Under the pieces are notes generated by a model. It searched no databases. It was given only the letters and a program-made list of their open reading frames with translations, and had not been told where the DNA came from. This document shows, piece after piece, positions 7,828-15,712 of a DNA stretch of 64,000 bases. A program made the translations under genes and the position numbers. The stretch covers positions 1-64,000 of the forward strand of contig CAZQAG010000006.1 of assembly GCA_964591295.1 (NCBI GenBank), in the 5' to 3' direction. This DNA comes from VAXT01 sp964591295. GTDB lineage: Bacteria > Actinomycetota > Thermoleophilia > Gaiellales > Gaiellaceae. Numbering within the stretch: the stretch's first letter is position 1; each line of letters opens with the position of its first letter.

Positions 7828-8339
7828 GCCGGCATGTCTCCACCTGGGTGCTTGGCGCGTTGGCTGCCACGGTCGGGCTACTAGCCGCCCGCAGCCTCGC
7901 CCCGGGGCGCCACGAGATCGAGCTCGACGTCTACGTGCTCGTCCTCGGTGCCCTGGCGCTCCTGGCGATGGTCTCGTGGCTGCGCCAGCTCGTCCCCAGC
8001 GAGGGTATGTCGCGCCTTGCCGCCGCGCTCGAGCCGCGGGTGCGGGAGCCGCAGCGCATCCCGGAGCTCGACCGGCTCGAGCGCGAGCTCAACCTGGGCG
8101 CCTCCCGCGACTTCGACCTCCACTACCGGCTGCGTCCGGTCGTCCGCGAGATCGCCCTCTCCCGGCTCCGGCGCCGCGGGCTGAGTCTCGATTCGGGGAG
8201 CGCTGCTGTCCGCGAGCTCCTCGGCGACGACCTGTGGCAGCTCGTGAGCCCCGACCGCGAGCGGCCGAGCGACCGTCAGGCGCCGGGGCCGGGGCTGGCC
8301 GAGCTCAGACAATCTGTCGAGATTCTGGAGCGTCTCTAG
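7824..8339 (+). CDS. Small membrane protein of the MoxR cluster
   Basis: Two hydrophobic segments near the N-terminus (VLGALAATVGLLAA and VYVLVLGALALLAMVSWL) are followed by a soluble helical tail rich in Arg, Glu and Leu. Two starts are possible: CTG at 7824, which overlaps the preceding stop as CTGA, or GTG at 7848. I give the longer one because CTGA overlaps recur in this window, but GTG is a fair alternative. Neither has a ribosome site. Such two-helix proteins often sit between DUF4129 proteins and MoxR. No specific function is known. Confidence 0.6.
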   Translation: MSRHVSTWVLGALAATVGLLAARSLAPGRHEIELDVYVLVLGALALLAMVSWLRQLVPSEGMSRLAAALEPRVREPQRIPELDRLERELNLGASRDFDLHYRLRPVVREIALSRLRRRGLSLDSGSAAVRELLGDDLWQLVSPDRERPSDRQAPGPGLAELRQSVEILERL

Positions 8340-9302
8340 GTGGCAATGACGATCGAGGAGCTGAACGTCCAGGCCGACCGGATCCTCGCCGAGGTCGAGC
8401 GTGCGATCGTCGGCAAGCGAGACGCCTTGGAGCTCGTCCTCCTCGGGATCCTCGCCGACGGCCACGTCCTGATCGAGGACTTCCCGGGCCTCGCGAAGAC
8501 GCTGATCGCCCGCTCGTTTGCCCGTGTGACCGGCATGACGTTCTCACGCATCCAGTTCACGCCCGACCTGATGCCCGCCGACGTGACCGGGTCGTCGATC
8601 TACAACCAGCAGGAAAGCGACTTCGAGTTCAGGCCCGGGCCGATCTTCGCCAACCTCTTGCTCGGGGACGAGATCAACCGCGCGCCGCCGAAGACCCAGG
8701 CCGCGCTGCTGGAGGCGATGCAGGAGCGACAGGTGACGATCGAGAACACGACGCATCGCCTCGAGCCGCCGTTCATCGTCCTCGCCACCCAGAACCCGAT
8801 CGAGTACGAGGGCACCTACCCGCTGCCGGAGGCCCAGCTCGACCGCTTCGTGCTGCGGATGGGGGTCGGCTACCCCTCCCGGGATCACGAGTGGGAGATG
8901 CTGGAGCGACGGCTCGAGCGGGCTGAAGAGGAGGTCGAGCTCGACCAGGTGGCCGAGCGGCAGACGCTGCTCGAGATGCAGCGCTCGCTCGAGCAGGTGC
9001 ACGTGGAGGAGAGCCTCGGCCTCTACATCGTCGATCTCGTCGCCTCGACGAGGAGCGCGCCCGGCGTCCAGGTGGGTTCGAGCCCGCGCGGGTCGCTGGC
9101 CCTGCTCAAGCTTGCCCGCGGCCGTGCGGCTCTCTCGGGCCGTGATTTCGCAACGCCCGACGACGTGAAGGCGGTCGCGGTGCCCGCGCTCGCGCACCGA
9201 CTGTCCCTGAGGCCCGAGCTCTGGGTCGAGCGGCGGCGCTCGGACGACATCGTCCGCGAGCTCCTCGACCAGGTGCCCACGCCGGCAGTCGAGCAGCACT
9301 AG
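8340..9302 (+). CDS. MoxR-family AAA+ ATPase
   Basis: 320 residues, the normal MoxR size. Walker A is the family variant EDFPGLAKT (46-54), sensor-like FTPDLMPADVTG is at 73-84, Walker B LLLGDEINRAPPKTQ at 106-120, and the arginine-finger and lid region follows. MoxR ATPases act as chaperones for von Willebrand A domain proteins, here presumably the DUF58 protein encoded immediately downstream. GTG at 8340 directly follows the previous stop; ATG at 8346 is an equally possible start. Cytoplasmic. Confidence 0.9.
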   Translation: MAMTIEELNVQADRILAEVERAIVGKRDALELVLLGILADGHVLIEDFPGLAKTLIARSFARVTGMTFSRIQFTPDLMPADVTGSSIYNQQESDFEFRPGPIFANLLLGDEINRAPPKTQAALLEAMQERQVTIENTTHRLEPPFIVLATQNPIEYEGTYPLPEAQLDRFVLRMGVGYPSRDHEWEMLERRLERAEEEVELDQVAERQTLLEMQRSLEQVHVEESLGLYIVDLVASTRSAPGVQVGSSPRGSLALLKLARGRAALSGRDFATPDDVKAVAVPALAHRLSLRPELWVERRRSDDIVRELLDQVPTPAVEQH

Positions 9303-10573
9303 TGACCCGCGTCGCGACCGCGAAGCTCCGCGTGTACCCGGCGCTCGCCGGCCTGGGCCTCATCGGGGCGCTGGCGTTCGGACGCCCGGAGCTCGCCGCG
9401 CTCGCCGCGCCTTTCGCCGTCCTCGTCGGCGTCGGGCTTGTTCTCGCTCGGCGGCCGGCGCTCAGGATGCACGTCGAGCTCGACCGGGAGCGTCAGCTCG
9501 AGGACCGGCACGTCGCCCTCGACCTCGAGCTCGTCTCCCGGCAGGCGGTCGGGCGCGTGGAGCTTCTCCTGAGGCTTCCCGACGGGCTCGTCGCGGAAGA
9601 GCCGAACCCACGCCTGATCCGTCTCGGCGCCGGCGAGCGGCGTGAGCTCCACGTCCCGCTCCGCTGCGCGCACTGGGGCACGTACGAAGTGGGCGAGGGC
9701 CTCTGGCGCGCCCGCGACGGGTTCGGCCTGCTTGTGTTCGAAGGGGTCGTCGGCGAGCCTCGGCGGCTCAAGGTCTACCCCAGCGGAGAGACGCTCGAGC
9801 GGCTGCTGCAGCCTCTCGACACGCAGGTGTACTCCGGGAACCAGGTGGCGCGTCATCGCGGCGAAGGGATCGAGTTCGCCGATCTGCGGCCGTTCACGAC
9901 GGGCGATCGCATTCGGCGGGTCAACTGGCGGGCAACCGCGAAGCGAGGCGCCCCGTGGGTGAACGAGGCGCATCCCGAGCGCAACACCGACGTCGTCCTC
10001 TTTCTCGACACCTTCGCCGAGGCGAGACGTAGCGACACCGGAACGCTCGACCTCGGCGTGCGAGCCGCGGCTTCGTTCGCGACCCACTATTTGAAGGAGA
10101 AAGACCGCGTCGGCCTCGTGTCGTTCGGCGGCGTTCTCAACTGGCTGACTGTGACGAGCGGGACGACGCAGCTCTACCGGATCGTCGACTCGCTGCTCGA
10201 CGCCCAGATCCTGCTCAGCTACGCCTGGAAGGACCTCGACGTCATCCCGACCCGGACCCTGCCGCCGCGGGCGCTCGTGATCGCCCTCAGTCCGCTGCTC
10301 GACGAGCGAGCCGTGCGCGCGCTTCTCGATCTCCCGGGGCGCGGTTTCGATCTCGCCGTGATCGAGATCTCTCCTTTCCCGTTCGTCGAGGAGGGCGAGA
10401 GCGAGACCGAGCGGCTTGCGTACCGACTCTGGCGTCTCCGCCGTGAAGCGCTTCGCTCCCGGTATGCGTCGCTCGGCGTGCCGATCGTCGAATGGCGCGA
10501 AGGGGTGCCGCTGGAGGCCATGGTGGAGGAGGTGAGGGCATTCAGGCGCCACGCCCGAGTCGTGCACGTCTAG
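9302..10573 (+). CDS. DUF58 protein (von Willebrand A-like)
   Basis: 423 residues. Two hydrophobic N-terminal segments (about 12-26 and 31-49) anchor it; a beta-rich region follows, then the DUF58 signature at about 190-230, including GIEFADLRPFTTGDRIRRVN and WRATAKRGAPWVNE. A vWA-like fold with VVLFLDTF (a MIDAS-like start) and LVIALSPL follows. The GTG start overlaps the MoxR stop (TAGTG), so the two are translationally coupled. DUF58 proteins are the usual MoxR clients and are often linked to cell-envelope stress or secretion. Confidence 0.85.
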   Translation: MTRVATAKLRVYPALAGLGLIGALAFGRPELAALAAPFAVLVGVGLVLARRPALRMHVELDRERQLEDRHVALDLELVSRQAVGRVELLLRLPDGLVAEEPNPRLIRLGAGERRELHVPLRCAHWGTYEVGEGLWRARDGFGLLVFEGVVGEPRRLKVYPSGETLERLLQPLDTQVYSGNQVARHRGEGIEFADLRPFTTGDRIRRVNWRATAKRGAPWVNEAHPERNTDVVLFLDTFAEARRSDTGTLDLGVRAAASFATHYLKEKDRVGLVSFGGVLNWLTVTSGTTQLYRIVDSLLDAQILLSYAWKDLDVIPTRTLPPRALVIALSPLLDERAVRALLDLPGRGFDLAVIEISPFPFVEEGESETERLAYRLWRLRREALRSRYASLGVPIVEWREGVPLEAMVEEVRAFRRHARVVHV

Positions 10574-11094
10574 CCACCGGGGCCGCCGCGTTTGGGGCGG
10601 CCGGCGGTCTGGCGGCGTATCCCGCGCTGCAGGACATCGACCTGTGGTGGCTCGCGCTACCGCTCGGCGGGGTCGGGGTGATGCTGTTCGCGGCCGGGCT
10701 TGCGGCTCGTTCGGGGTCGGCCCTCGGCTGGGCGCTCGCCGCCCTCGGCGGGGAGTACACGGTTCTGTTTGCAGCCCAGGGCCCGGCGCTCGACGAGCTC
10801 GCACCCCTCTATGCCGCGGCGTTCGTCCTGGTTGCGGAGCTCGCCTTCTGGTCGATCGAGCGGCGTGTCCCCGCCTGGACGGAGGTGGGGCTCGTCGAGC
10901 GGCGGCTAGCCCGCCTCGTGGCTACGTCCGTGGGAGCGGCGCTGGTGGCCGCGATGGTGATCGTCGTCGCGGCGGCGTCCGGAGGCGGCGGGGTCGTCCT
11001 CGAGGCGATCGGCGTGGCGGCCGTGATCGGGTCGCTTGCGCTCCTAGCCGTGCTGGTCCGCCGCACCGCGACTGAGGTAGATTCGGGGCCGTAA
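10492..11094 (+). CDS. Hypothetical polytopic membrane protein
   Basis: 200 residues with about five hydrophobic segments after a basic N-terminus. The only ATG, GTG or TTG start in a sensible position is ATG 10492, which overlaps DUF58 by 82 nt; a CTG inside residues 38-42 would give a shorter protein that begins at the first membrane span, so the true start is unsure. The stop overlaps the next ATG (TAATG). I do not recognise the family. It closes the MoxR-DUF58 group. Confidence 0.5.
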   Translation: MARRGAAGGHGGGGEGIQAPRPSRARLATGAAAFGAAGGLAAYPALQDIDLWWLALPLGGVGVMLFAAGLAARSGSALGWALAALGGEYTVLFAAQGPALDELAPLYAAAFVLVAELAFWSIERRVPAWTEVGLVERRLARLVATSVGAALVAAMVIVVAAASGGGGVVLEAIGVAAVIGSLALLAVLVRRTATEVDSGP

Positions 11095-12167
11095 TGGCCC
11101 AGGTTCTTCCTGCTGAGCGTGATCTCCGGCGTGTGATCGGAGACGGCGACGCGGTGCCGGACGGCGAAGTCGAAGGGCTCACCGACCACGACCTCGTCGA
11201 GCTCTATCGCGACCTCGTCCTCCTGCGCACCTACGACGAGCGTTCCGTCGTCTACCACAGTCAGGGCCGGATCGGTACCTACGCGATCTTCTGGAACCAC
11301 GAGGCGATGCAGGCGGGCTCGGCCTACGCGCTCGACGACGCGGACTGGATCTTTCCGAGCTACCGCGAGTCCGCGATCGGCCTTCTGCGCGGGCTGCCCG
11401 CCTCGACCGTGCTCTCCTGGTGGCGAGGCCATCCCGCGGGCTGGTGGAACCCGGCGGAGTACAACGTCGCGTCGATCTGCGTGCCGATCGGGACGCACGT
11501 TCCGCATGCGGCCGGGCTCGCCTGGGGCAAGCGGCTGCGCCGCGAGAAGGCGTGCGCGATCGTGTATTTCGGCGACGGCGCGACCTCCGAAGGCTCGTTC
11601 CACGAGGGGGCGAACTTCGCGGCCGTCATGCGCGCTCCCCTGGTCCTCTTCTGCAACAACAACGGCTGGGCGATCTCGACACCGGTCGAGGCGCAGACCC
11701 GCGCGGAGACGCTCGCCGACAAGGCAGTCGGGTATGGGATGCCCGGCCTGCGCGTGGACGGACTGGACGTCCTGGCCGTCTACGAGGCCACCCGCGAAGC
11801 GGTCGCCCGGGCGCGCGCGGGAGAAGGGCCGACCTTCATCGAGGCCGTGAGCTACCGCGCCGCGCCTCACGCGACGGCCGATGACCCGAGGGCCTACATC
11901 GATCTCGAGCGCGTCGAGGAGGAACGCAAGAAGGAGTGCGTCGGTCGCTACGAGGGCTACCTGAGGCGTGCGGGAATCCTGACGGACGAGATGGCCGAGT
12001 CGATCCGCGGTGAGGCCGAGCAGGCGATGCGCGACGGGATCGCGGCCGCCGAGGCCGAGGCGCCCGCGGACCTTTCGCTCGTCTTCGAGCACGCCCTGGC
12101 CGACCCGCCTGTGTCGTTCGAGACCGACCTCGCCGAGCTCCGACGCGTCCTCGAGGGCCATGACTGA
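11094..12167 (+). CDS. pdhA: 2-oxoacid (pyruvate-type) dehydrogenase E1 alpha
   Basis: 357 residues. The thiamine diphosphate motif is GDG at 160-162 through NNN at 188-190 (GDGATSEGSFHEG ... LFCNNNGWAIST), and the phosphorylation-loop-like region reads YRAAPHATADDP. E1 alpha with E1 beta decarboxylates a 2-oxoacid and passes the acyl group to lipoyl-E2. The size and sequence fit the heterotetrameric pyruvate or branched-chain type; which substrate is used cannot be decided. The ATG overlaps the previous stop by one base. Gene order is E1alpha, E1beta, HIRAN, E2; E3 is not in the window. Confidence 0.85.
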   Translation: MAQVLPAERDLRRVIGDGDAVPDGEVEGLTDHDLVELYRDLVLLRTYDERSVVYHSQGRIGTYAIFWNHEAMQAGSAYALDDADWIFPSYRESAIGLLRGLPASTVLSWWRGHPAGWWNPAEYNVASICVPIGTHVPHAAGLAWGKRLRREKACAIVYFGDGATSEGSFHEGANFAAVMRAPLVLFCNNNGWAISTPVEAQTRAETLADKAVGYGMPGLRVDGLDVLAVYEATREAVARARAGEGPTFIEAVSYRAAPHATADDPRAYIDLERVEEERKKECVGRYEGYLRRAGILTDEMAESIRGEAEQAMRDGIAAAEAEAPADLSLVFEHALADPPVSFETDLAELRRVLEGHD

Positions 12168-12198
12168 CTTAGCAACAGTCTGTTGCAAAGTTTCTTTG
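12168..12198 (+). terminator. Inverted repeat plus T-rich tail between E1 alpha and E1 beta
   Basis: GCAACA-GTC-TGTTGC (12172-12186) extends by CTT/AAG across one mismatch to a 23-bp near-palindrome and is followed by GTTTCTTT. This resembles an intrinsic terminator or attenuator inside the operon, or a regulator site; it is unusually AT-rich for the region. It removes any ribosome site for E1 beta. Confidence 0.45.
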
Positions 12199-12199
12199 G

Positions 12200-13186
12200 G
12201 TGGCGTTCGACTTGGCTGAGCTGACCCTGCTGGAGGCGATCAACGATTGCTTCCATGTCGAGCTCGGCCGCGACGAGGACGTCATGGTCATGGGCCAGGA
12301 CGTGGGCCGCGCGGGCGGTGTCTTTCGCGCGACCGCGGGGCTGCTCGACAAGTTCGGCCCCGACCGCTGCGTCGATACGCCGCTCGCCGAAGCGGGGATC
12401 ATGGGTACCGCTGTCGGTCTCTGCATGGCCGGCTTTCGCCCGGTCTGCGAGATGCAGTACGACGCGTTCAGCTATCCGTCGCTCGACCAGCTGATCACGC
12501 ACGTGGGCCGCTACCGCTGGCGCACGGGCGGGAAGATGGAGTTCCCGATCACGGTGCGGATGCCGTACGGCGGCGGGGTGCGTGCGCCCGAGTTGCACGA
12601 CGACTCGCCGGAGGCGTACTACGTGCACACGCCGGGGGTGAAGGTCGCGATCCCGTCTACGCCGAGCGACGCAAAAGGCCTGCTCGCGGCGGCAATTCGC
12701 GACCCTGATCCGGTCGTCGTCTTCGAGCCCAAGCTCCACTACCGGACGATGCGCGGCGAGGTGCCCGAGGGCGAGCACATCGTCCCGCTCGGCAAGGCGC
12801 GGACCGTCCGGCAAGGCGACGACGTCACGCTTGTCGCCTACGGCTCGATGGTGCCGCTCGCCGAGCAGGCCGCCGATTCGCTCGAGGGGCGCGCAAGCGT
12901 CGAGATCCTCGACATCCGGACGCTGAAGCCCCTCGACGAGGAGGCCCTGCTCGCGGCGGCGGGCAAGACCGGGCGGGTCGTGATCATCCAGGAGGCGCCG
13001 CGAACCGCCGGCTACGGGGCCGAGCTCGCGGCGATCCTCGCCGAGAAGGCGATGCTCGATCTCCGCGGGCCGGTGCTGCGCGTGACGGGCTACGACGTCC
13101 CGTACCCCTACTGGCAGATCGAGGACGCGTACATGCCCTCGGTCGAGCGCGTCGTGGACGCCGTCGAACGGCTGCTCGAGTTCTGA
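12200..13186 (+). CDS. pdhB: 2-oxoacid dehydrogenase E1 beta
   Basis: 328 residues, transketolase-like central and C-terminal domains. Conserved blocks seen are VMVMGQDVGRAGGVFRAT (28-45), DTPLAEAGIMGTAVGLCMAG, MEFPITVRMPYGGGVRAPELHD and the C-terminal QEAPRTAGYGAE. It forms the alpha2beta2 E1 with the preceding gene. GTG at 12200 is the first start after the inverted repeat. The stop is followed directly by the HIRAN gene. Slightly unusual is the lack of any Shine-Dalgarno sequence together with the hairpin in front. Confidence 0.88.
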   Translation: MAFDLAELTLLEAINDCFHVELGRDEDVMVMGQDVGRAGGVFRATAGLLDKFGPDRCVDTPLAEAGIMGTAVGLCMAGFRPVCEMQYDAFSYPSLDQLITHVGRYRWRTGGKMEFPITVRMPYGGGVRAPELHDDSPEAYYVHTPGVKVAIPSTPSDAKGLLAAAIRDPDPVVVFEPKLHYRTMRGEVPEGEHIVPLGKARTVRQGDDVTLVAYGSMVPLAEQAADSLEGRASVEILDIRTLKPLDEEALLAAAGKTGRVVIIQEAPRTAGYGAELAAILAEKAMLDLRGPVLRVTGYDVPYPYWQIEDAYMPSVERVVDAVERLLEF

Positions 13187-13569
13187 GCGAGCGCCTTCGC
13201 CTGCTGCTCGAGCGAGCCCAATCGGGCTACCGGGTCCGGGACGCCGCCAGCGGCGAGGTCGTGCGCTGGGAGGATCCGCGGATTCTCGTCGTGCCGGTCG
13301 CAGGCGTGTCCTTTCGGCCCGAGTCGCTCGAAGACCCGTCGTTCGAGCCCGGCCGTGTGGTTTCCCTCGTGCCCGAGCCCGACAACCCGCACGATTCGAA
13401 CGCGGTCGCCGTCTGGAACGAGGAGCGGACCCTCCAGCTCGGCTACGTCCCGCGGGAGACGGCGCCGCAGCTGACCGGTGACGAGCAGGCCGTCTCTTTG
13501 TGGCGCGTGGAGGGCGGTCTCCGCGTCCTCATCGTCCCGGCCGACACCTGGGTCGGCCGCCCGCGATAG
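13183..13569 (+). CDS. HIRAN-domain protein
   Basis: Small protein whose main body (about 45-105) carries the HIRAN pattern VAGVSFRPE, VVSLVPEPDNPHDSNAVAVW and LGYVPRE. HIRAN domains bind DNA ends or damaged DNA and usually accompany helicases or nucleases; here it stands alone inside a dehydrogenase operon. Start is uncertain: CTG at 13183 overlaps the E1 beta stop (CTGA) and gives a protein-like N-terminus (LSERLRLLLERAQSGYRVRD); GTG at 13261 gives 102 residues with the domain intact. No Shine-Dalgarno for either. Confidence 0.65.
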   Translation: MSERLRLLLERAQSGYRVRDAASGEVVRWEDPRILVVPVAGVSFRPESLEDPSFEPGRVVSLVPEPDNPHDSNAVAVWNEERTLQLGYVPRETAPQLTGDEQAVSLWRVEGGLRVLIVPADTWVGRPR

Positions 13570-13572
13570 ATT
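13567..13572 (+). promoter_or_regulatory. -10-like TAGATT before E2
   Basis: TAGATT overlaps the HIRAN stop and lies eight bases before the GTG at 13581; no ribosome site. E2 may thus be transcribed from its own start. Confidence 0.45.
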
Positions 13573-13580
13573 CCGCCGCC

Positions 13581-14678
13581 GTGGCCTACGAGTTCAAGCT
13601 TCCAGACCTCGGCGAGGGCCTGACCGAAGGCGAGGTTGCCCGGTGGCTCGTGTCCGAAGGGGACGAGGTCACGGAGGACCAGCCGCTGGTCGAGATCCAG
13701 ACGGACAAGACGACCGTCGAGATCCCGTCTCCCGCCGCCGGAAAGGTCGCGAGCATCCTCGTCGAAGCGGGCACGGTCGTCCCGGTCGGCACGATCCTCG
13801 TCGTCATCGGCGAAGACGGGGCGACTTCTCCACAGCCCCAAGCCCCTTCGGCCACGTCCAGGGGACAGACCCCTGGGCAGGGCCCGGCCGGACGTGTCCG
13901 GGCGACGCCGCTCGTCCGACGGCTTGCCCAGGAGCTCGGCGTTGACCTTGACTCGCTGGAGGGGACAGGCCCACAGGGACGCGTGACCGATTCAGACGTG
14001 CGCGCTGCGGCCCCGTCTGGGGGTCAGACCCCTGGACATGGCTCGGAGGGACGGCGGCAGCCGCTCAGAGGCGTTCGCCGGCTGATCGCCGAACACATGG
14101 TTCGTGCGCACCGGGAGGTGCCCGCAGTCACGTGGGTCGAAGAATGCGACTTCGGCGGGCTCGACCTCAAGCTGCTGCTGCCGACCGTGCTCAAGGCCTG
14201 CGCGGAGTCCCTGCAGGAGTTCCCAGAGCTGAATGCCCGGCTCGAGGGCGACGAGATCGTCTACCTCGAGCGGTACGACCTCGGCGTCGCCGTGCAGACC
14301 GACGAGGGCCTCGTCGTCCCCGTCGTCCGGGACTGCGACACGGCGTCGATCGACGAGCTTGCGGCGGAGGTGGCCCGGCTGGCCGAGGGAGCCCGCGCAG
14401 GCACGCTCAAGCCAGAGGAGCTGCGCGGTTCGACCTTCACCGTCACGAGCGCCGGCAAGCTCGCGGGTCTCTTCCAGACGCCGATCGTCAACCATCCCGA
14501 GGTTGCGATCCTCAGCGTAGGGCGGGTCGCGGAGCGGCCGGTCGTCCGCGAGGGTGGGCTCGCCTTCGCGCAGATCGGCAACGTCTCGCTCACGTTCGAC
14601 CATCGTGTCGTCGACGGCGCGCGCGCTGCGGAGTTCGGGCTCGCAGTCATCCGCCGGCTCGAAAAGGCAGCGGCTTAA
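13581..14678 (+). CDS. Dihydrolipoamide acyltransferase (E2)
   Basis: 365 residues. One lipoyl domain (2-78) with the lipoyl lysine K43 in QTDKTTVE, a linker, the peripheral-subunit binding domain near 110-145 (TPLVRRLAQELGVDLDSLEGTGPQGRVTD), a second linker, then the catalytic domain ending FDHRVVDG with the active-site His341. It transfers the acyl group from E1 to CoA and forms the core of the complex. Both linkers contain near-identical REP-like palindromes (13858-13876 and 14019-14032). Start GTG 13581 gives the standard lipoyl N-terminus. Convergent terminator follows. Confidence 0.9.
   Translation: MAYEFKLPDLGEGLTEGEVARWLVSEGDEVTEDQPLVEIQTDKTTVEIPSPAAGKVASILVEAGTVVPVGTILVVIGEDGATSPQPQAPSATSRGQTPGQGPAGRVRATPLVRRLAQELGVDLDSLEGTGPQGRVTDSDVRAAAPSGGQTPGHGSEGRRQPLRGVRRLIAEHMVRAHREVPAVTWVEECDFGGLDLKLLLPTVLKACAESLQEFPELNARLEGDEIVYLERYDLGVAVQTDEGLVVPVVRDCDTASIDELAAEVARLAEGARAGTLKPEELRGSTFTVTSAGKLAGLFQTPIVNHPEVAILSVGRVAERPVVREGGLAFAQIGNVSLTFDHRVVDGARAAEFGLAVIRRLEKAAA
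13858..13876. repeat. REP-like palindrome in the first E2 linker
   Basis: CCAGGGG-ACAGA-CCCCTGG, 7-bp arms, translated in frame as part of the flexible linker. It resembles the 14019-14032 copy and the GGTGTCAGACACC element near 36100. Confidence 0.5.
14019..14032. repeat. REP-like palindrome in the second E2 linker
   Basis: GGGGTC-A-GACCCC with flanking CTGG, translated in frame between the binding domain and catalytic domain. Confidence 0.5.
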
Positions 14679-14682
14679 GGAA

Positions 14683-14708
14683 GGAGCCCGGCCGTAAGAC
14701 CGGGCTCC
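14683..14708. terminator. Bidirectional terminator between E2 and the CHRD gene
   Basis: GGAGCCCGG / CCGGGCTCC, 9-bp stem with an 8-nt loop, centred in the 55-bp gap between two convergent genes. Confidence 0.7.
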
Positions 14709-14733
14709 CGAGTCGCAGGTGGCTTTCGCCTGG

Positions 14734-15291
14734 CTAGCGGCGATTGCCCTTGTTACCGTGGCCGTGGCCGCGCCTGATCTGGCCGCGGATCAGGCCGCCA
14801 CCGTTGAGAGTCGTATGGACGTTCGCATACGTGTAGCCGTGCCGCATTGCGCGGATCAGCTCGTCCATCTCGCCGGCCTCGATGCCCTGGCTGACGGGGC
14901 CGATGATGTCCGCGGCGTCGATGTCCCCTTCGAAGGTTCCCTCGGTCGGCGTACATGCAGGCTTGTCCCCGCCGCCGCACAGGAACGCGCTGACGCCGCC
15001 GACCACGCCGCGCTGGCCGAGGTGGATGTGCGAGCCCGTGGTGGCGCCCTCATCAGGCGTCTCGAAGCCCTCGTAGTGGAGCGTGTAGTGGATTGTGTCG
15101 CCATCTACGATCCGAGCCCTGAACGTGCCGTGGCCCGGTGTCGACTCGGACGGCACCTCTTCGAATCCGGTCAGCCCCGCGGAGAATGTGTTGCCGCCGT
15201 TACCGTTGCCGCGATCGGCCAGTGCCGCGGCGGCGATGAGCGTCAGACCCGCGGTGGCCACGATCGCACTCAGAACTGCAAGCTTGCGCAT
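14734..15291 (-). CDS. Secreted CHRD-domain protein
   Basis: 185 residues. A signal peptide (MRKLAVLSAIVATAGLTLIA, cleavage near AAALA) is followed by a CHRD domain from about 33 to 172: FSAGLTGFEEVPS, a strand-rich core, GSHIHLGQRGVVGG and the closing ANVHTTLNGGGLIRGQI. The tail is a basic Gly/His stretch. CHRD domains are beta-rich, first named in chordin; in bacteria they are exported and of unknown function. ATG 15291 is chosen over 15321 because GGGGAGG precedes it and the signal peptide then starts correctly. Confidence 0.88.
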   Translation of the reverse strand: MRKLAVLSAIVATAGLTLIAAAALADRGNGNGGNTFSAGLTGFEEVPSESTPGHGTFRARIVDGDTIHYTLHYEGFETPDEGATTGSHIHLGQRGVVGGVSAFLCGGGDKPACTPTEGTFEGDIDAADIIGPVSQGIEAGEMDELIRAMRHGYTYANVHTTLNGGGLIRGQIRRGHGHGNKGNRR

Positions 15292-15324
15292 GCTTCTGCC
15301 TCCCCTGTCGGTTGCATTCATACT

Positions 15325-15657
15325 CTACGAGCTTTCCTGCGAGCCGGATTCCAACCCTTCGAGGTGTCCTTCGACGAGCTCCTCGATCTCGGCTGCGTTC
15401 GCACGACCTTCGAGCCGCGCCACTGCGCGCTTTCCTTTGACCAGCACGAGGGTCGGCACCTTGCGAACCTTGAAGCGCTTCGCAAGCTCGGGCTGCTCTT
15501 CCACGTCGACCCGGGCGACCTTCAATCGGTGCCGCTCCCTGCGTGCGAGCTGAGCAAGCAGGCTGTCCATCCGCCGAGCCGGGCCTGAGCGGAGAGCAGA
15601 GAAGAATACGAGGAGGTTCCGGCGATCACGGCCGGACCCCCCGGAACGGCCGTTCAT
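15325..15657 (-). CDS. Thioredoxin-like protein lacking the CXXC cysteines
   Basis: 110 residues with a thioredoxin-type fold pattern: strand LLVFFSAL, active-site loop, VARVDVEEQPELAKRF, then KVPTLVLVKGKRAV with the cis-proline at 68, and a final helix. Where thioredoxin has C-G-P-C this protein has S24-G-P-A27, so it cannot do disulfide exchange. The protein contains no cysteine at all. A structural, chaperone-like or peptide-binding role is possible. Start ATG 15657 has no clear ribosome site. It lies 33 bp upstream of the CHRD gene in the same direction and is divergent from the gene at 15713. Confidence 0.65.
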   Translation of the reverse strand: MNGRSGGSGRDRRNLLVFFSALRSGPARRMDSLLAQLARRERHRLKVARVDVEEQPELAKRFKVRKVPTLVLVKGKRAVARLEGRANAAEIEELVEGHLEGLESGSQESS

Positions 15658-15702
15658 CACGAAGGACTTACCCGGAACGCAGGTCGCGAAACGCCCTCCA
15701 AC

Positions 15703-15708
15703 TACACT
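15703..15708 (+). promoter_or_regulatory. -10-like TACACT before 15713
   Basis: TACACT ends four bases before ATG 15713 and seven before the second ATG at 15716, favouring 15716 if the mRNA is leaderless. Confidence 0.4.
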
Positions 15709-15712
15709 GGCC

